From NCBI RefSeq assembly GCF_047807365.1, contig NZ_JBLOUI010000052.1, positions 1-15,557 of the forward strand: DNA of 15,557 nucleotides. The letters run 5' to 3'. Position 1 is the first letter of the stretch; the number at the start of each line of letters is the position of its first letter. Source of the DNA: Peptacetobacter sp900539645. GTDB taxonomy: Bacteria > Bacillota > Clostridia > Peptostreptococcales > Peptostreptococcaceae. Below are positions 13,930-15,557 of this stretch, in pieces. The notes under the pieces are model-generated. The model saw nothing but the letters and a program-made list of their open reading frames with translations. It had not been told where the DNA came from and ran no database searches. The position numbers and the translations under genes were made by a program.

Positions 13930-15177
13930 TTATTTACCTGGTATTTCTTCAGTCCATATTTTTTCTATTACAGGAACTATTGCTGATGGTAGCTCTGGCT
14001 GTCTTTTTGAAAGTAATTCGCTCTGAAGTAATGTAGCAGGTCCTATTTCTACACTGTCTAATGTAGCTTTCTGTTCTTCAGAAAGTTTTTCATTATCTAG
14101 TACTGGTAAGTCTCCCCAAACTTCTGGTTTGTATTTTTCCATCTGAGATTCAAATCCTAGTATTTCATTTATAACTACCATTGAACCTGCTTTGTTTGGA
14201 GCATTTTTAGCTATTGCTAGGAAATGAGTATTTCCTATTGTTCCTTTATCAAATACACAAGTTTTTGTTGATTCAGGGTATGTTCCATTACTTATTAGTG
14301 ATGATGCATGGTTTGGATTGTAGCTTACATTGAAGTATAAGCTTCCATCTGCAAACATATTATCCTGCTGAGTTGAGTCAGTTGGATATGTTTCACCCTT
14401 TTTCCAAAGGTATGGTTTTAATTCTTTTAGATAGTCCATAGCTGGTTTTATAGCTTCTCTTACAGCCTCTTCATCAGTTGGATCTATATCTTTTAATTTA
14501 TCATAACCTACTTTTTCATATATTATATTTCTTACAAATGCAGAACCTGTAAAGTCTGGTAATGCTGGATATGTAAATTTACCAGGATTAGCTCTAGCAG
14601 CTTCTAATAATTCATCCGCATTTTTTATTGGTCCTATTTTATCTGAGTTATATTCCATAACAACCTGTGCTTTTCCAAATGGTGCTTCGTATCCATCAGT
14701 AGGATATCCAAAGTCTAGTTTTGTATCGTCAGCATCACCATTTACATATTTTTCAAAGTTTGGAAGTTTTTCTGTAAATGGTCCAAATAATAAGTTATTT
14801 TCTTTGGCAGTATAGAAGTTTTCTCCATTTATCCATATAACATCTATATTACCTTTTTCTTCGTTAGCCTGTACACTGTTTTGAAGGTTGTTTAATATTT
14901 CATCTATATTCATACCAACTCTTTTAACAGTTATATTATGTTCTTTTTTTAATTTTGGAGCAATGTATTTATCTATGTAGTTGTTTGTCTGATCAGATCC
15001 ACCCCAACCATAGAATGTTACAGTTGTTCCTTCAGCTTCTTTTAATGCTTCTTCATAAGACATTTTTGTATATTTGTCTTCTGTTGATGATTCTTTCTGG
15101 TTTTCTCCAGAAGAACAACCTGTTAATAAAAGAGCTGCTGATAAAACTATTGCCGAAAGTTTTTTTGCAAATTTCAT
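13930..15177 (-). CDS. ABC transporter substrate-binding lipoprotein, YnjB-like
   Basis: A 415-aa extracellular solute-binding lipoprotein. The signal peptide (MKFAKKLSAIVLSAALLLTG) ends in the lipobox LLTG before C21, so the mature protein is lipid-anchored. Motifs VTFYGWGGSDQTNNYID near the mature N-terminus, then DVIWINGENF, LLFGPFTEKLPN and APFGKAQVVMEYNS, match my memory of the E. coli YnjB group (COG4134), binding proteins related to thiamine and iron carriers with an unproven substrate. The frame is open further upstream to a TTG at 15192, but that TTG overlaps the ribosome binding site GAGGAGG. The ATG at 15177, 7 bases after it, is the start. It is first in the five-gene operon. No TPP or other riboswitch was recognised upstream; the predicted leader is only about 13 nt. 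Confidence 0.88.
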   Translation of the reverse strand: MKFAKKLSAIVLSAALLLTGCSSGENQKESSTEDKYTKMSYEEALKEAEGTTVTFYGWGGSDQTNNYIDKYIAPKLKKEHNITVKRVGMNIDEILNNLQNSVQANEEKGNIDVIWINGENFYTAKENNLLFGPFTEKLPNFEKYVNGDADDTKLDFGYPTDGYEAPFGKAQVVMEYNSDKIGPIKNADELLEAARANPGKFTYPALPDFTGSAFVRNIIYEKVGYDKLKDIDPTDEEAVREAIKPAMDYLKELKPYLWKKGETYPTDSTQQDNMFADGSLYFNVSYNPNHASSLISNGTYPESTKTCVFDKGTIGNTHFLAIAKNAPNKAGSMVVINEILGFESQMEKYKPEVWGDLPVLDNEKLSEEQKATLDSVEIGPATLLQSELLSKRQPELPSAIVPVIEKIWTEEIPGK

Positions 15178-15196
15178 TTTTATCCTCCTCAATAAT

Positions 15197-15225
15197 ATTT
15201 TATAAATTCAATTTTTGTGCAACAA
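15197..15225 (-). promoter_or_regulatory. Predicted promoter of the transporter operon
   Basis: On the minus strand TTGTTG (15225-15220), 17 bp and TAAAAT (15202-15197, 5 of 6) place transcription start near 15190, just before the ribosome binding site. The region is very AT-rich, so chance matches are common. Confidence 0.45.
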
Positions 15226-15389
15226 ATTTATCGATTTTATATAATATATATTCCTATTTTAAATTATATTATCTATTATGTAAAAAATCTATACTATATT
15301 AAATATTTACTTATAATATTTTTTAATATGTATATATAATAATTTTATATATACATTCTACTTAATTTTTTTAAGAGCTATTTTTGCAT
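15226..15389. other. AT-rich gap between the rRNA operon and the transporter operon
   Basis: There is no credible gene. The main structure is a perfect 12-bp inverted repeat, ATGTATATATAA (15328-15339), 5-nt spacer, TTATATATACAT (15345-15356). A smaller CTTAA/TTAAG dyad lies at 15361-15375. These may be operator sites, transcript ends or a product of base composition. Confidence 0.5.
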
Positions 15390-15402
15390 AAAAAAAAGAT
15401 TA

Positions 15403-15407
<5 letters not shown>
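15390..15407 (-). terminator. Predicted end of the rRNA operon
   Basis: On the minus strand CCACGTAATCT (15407-15397) runs directly into a T-tract (15396-15390). It can pair over 11 bp, with one G-U, with AGATTATGTGG (15524-15514) at the other end of the 5S RNA. The 5S closing helix plus U-tract could therefore serve as terminator and processing stem. No separate terminator hairpin was seen. Confidence 0.5.
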
Positions 15408-15518
<111 letters not shown>

Positions 15519-15527
15519 TAATCTTTA

Positions 15528-15551
15528 TTTTCAGAGATTGTACTCTGAAAA
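15528..15551. other. Hairpin in the spacer upstream of the 5S gene
   Basis: TTTTCAGAG (15528-15536) and CTCTGAAAA (15543-15551) form a perfect 9-bp inverted repeat with a 6-nt loop in the presumed 23S-5S spacer. The likely role is as an RNase processing signal of the rRNA precursor. The window ends 6 bases later. Confidence 0.5.
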
Positions 15552-15557
15552 CTACAT

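Noticed and set aside
15178..15192. TTG as an upstream start of the binding-protein gene, adding MRRIK.
   Set aside because: The TTG overlaps the GAGGAGG ribosome binding site that serves the ATG at 15177, and the shorter form gives a standard lipoprotein signal peptide.
13930..15400. A TPP or purine riboswitch before the transporter operon.
   Set aside because: The conserved TPP and purine riboswitch cores were not found in the AT-rich upstream region, and the predicted leader is too short.

Overview
The window comes from a low-GC Firmicute chromosome, most likely an anaerobic clostridium of the Peptostreptococcaceae type. The evidence is strong A/T bias, heavy use of ATA (Ile) and AGA (Arg) codons, purine-rich GGAGG ribosome binding sites, a clostridial-looking 5S rRNA, and a Cas9 that from memory resembles those of Finegoldia, Filifactor and Eubacterium yurii. 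This placement is by eye; no search was run.

Layout. (1) 1-1098: the left edge carries two adjacent DnaA-box-like 9-mers. A FocA/NirC-family channel gene (minus strand) follows, with its own promoter and terminator. (2) 1099-8529: a complete type II-A CRISPR-Cas9 locus. Cas9, cas1, cas2 and csn2 form one compact minus-strand operon. Behind it lie a short leader and an array of 18 repeats of 36 bp and 17 spacers. The tracrRNA gene is divergent (plus strand), just upstream of cas9. (3) 8530-10091: an AT-rich gap, a class I aminotransferase gene (plus strand) and a bidirectional terminator. (4) 10110-15177: a five-gene minus-strand operon with a YnjB-like lipoprotein, two permeases, an ATPase and a nucleoside hydrolase. 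(5) 15390-15557: a 5S rRNA gene (minus strand), the end of an rRNA operon, with part of its upstream spacer.

The CRISPR parts fit together at base level. The plus-strand tracrRNA starts from a TTGACA-17-TATACT promoter, almost exactly at the anti-repeat. It pairs with repeat bases 1-26 through a 6-bp lower stem, a GA/AAGU bulge like that of S. pyogenes, and an 18-bp upper stem. Cas9 has all its RuvC and HNH catalytic residues, but the two arginines that read NGG in S. pyogenes align with Leu and Ile, so a different PAM is predicted. The leader ends in ATTTGAG, the type II-A leader-anchoring sequence. Its predicted RNA also contains a 14-nt stretch able to pair with the repeat. The leader-distal repeat is degenerate, which confirms the array polarity.

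I found no separate undescribed defence system. The unusual points are the Cas9 PAM residues, the leader-encoded anti-repeat, a terminator-like newest spacer, and a nucleoside hydrolase with an altered active-site motif tightly linked to a transporter of unknown substrate.
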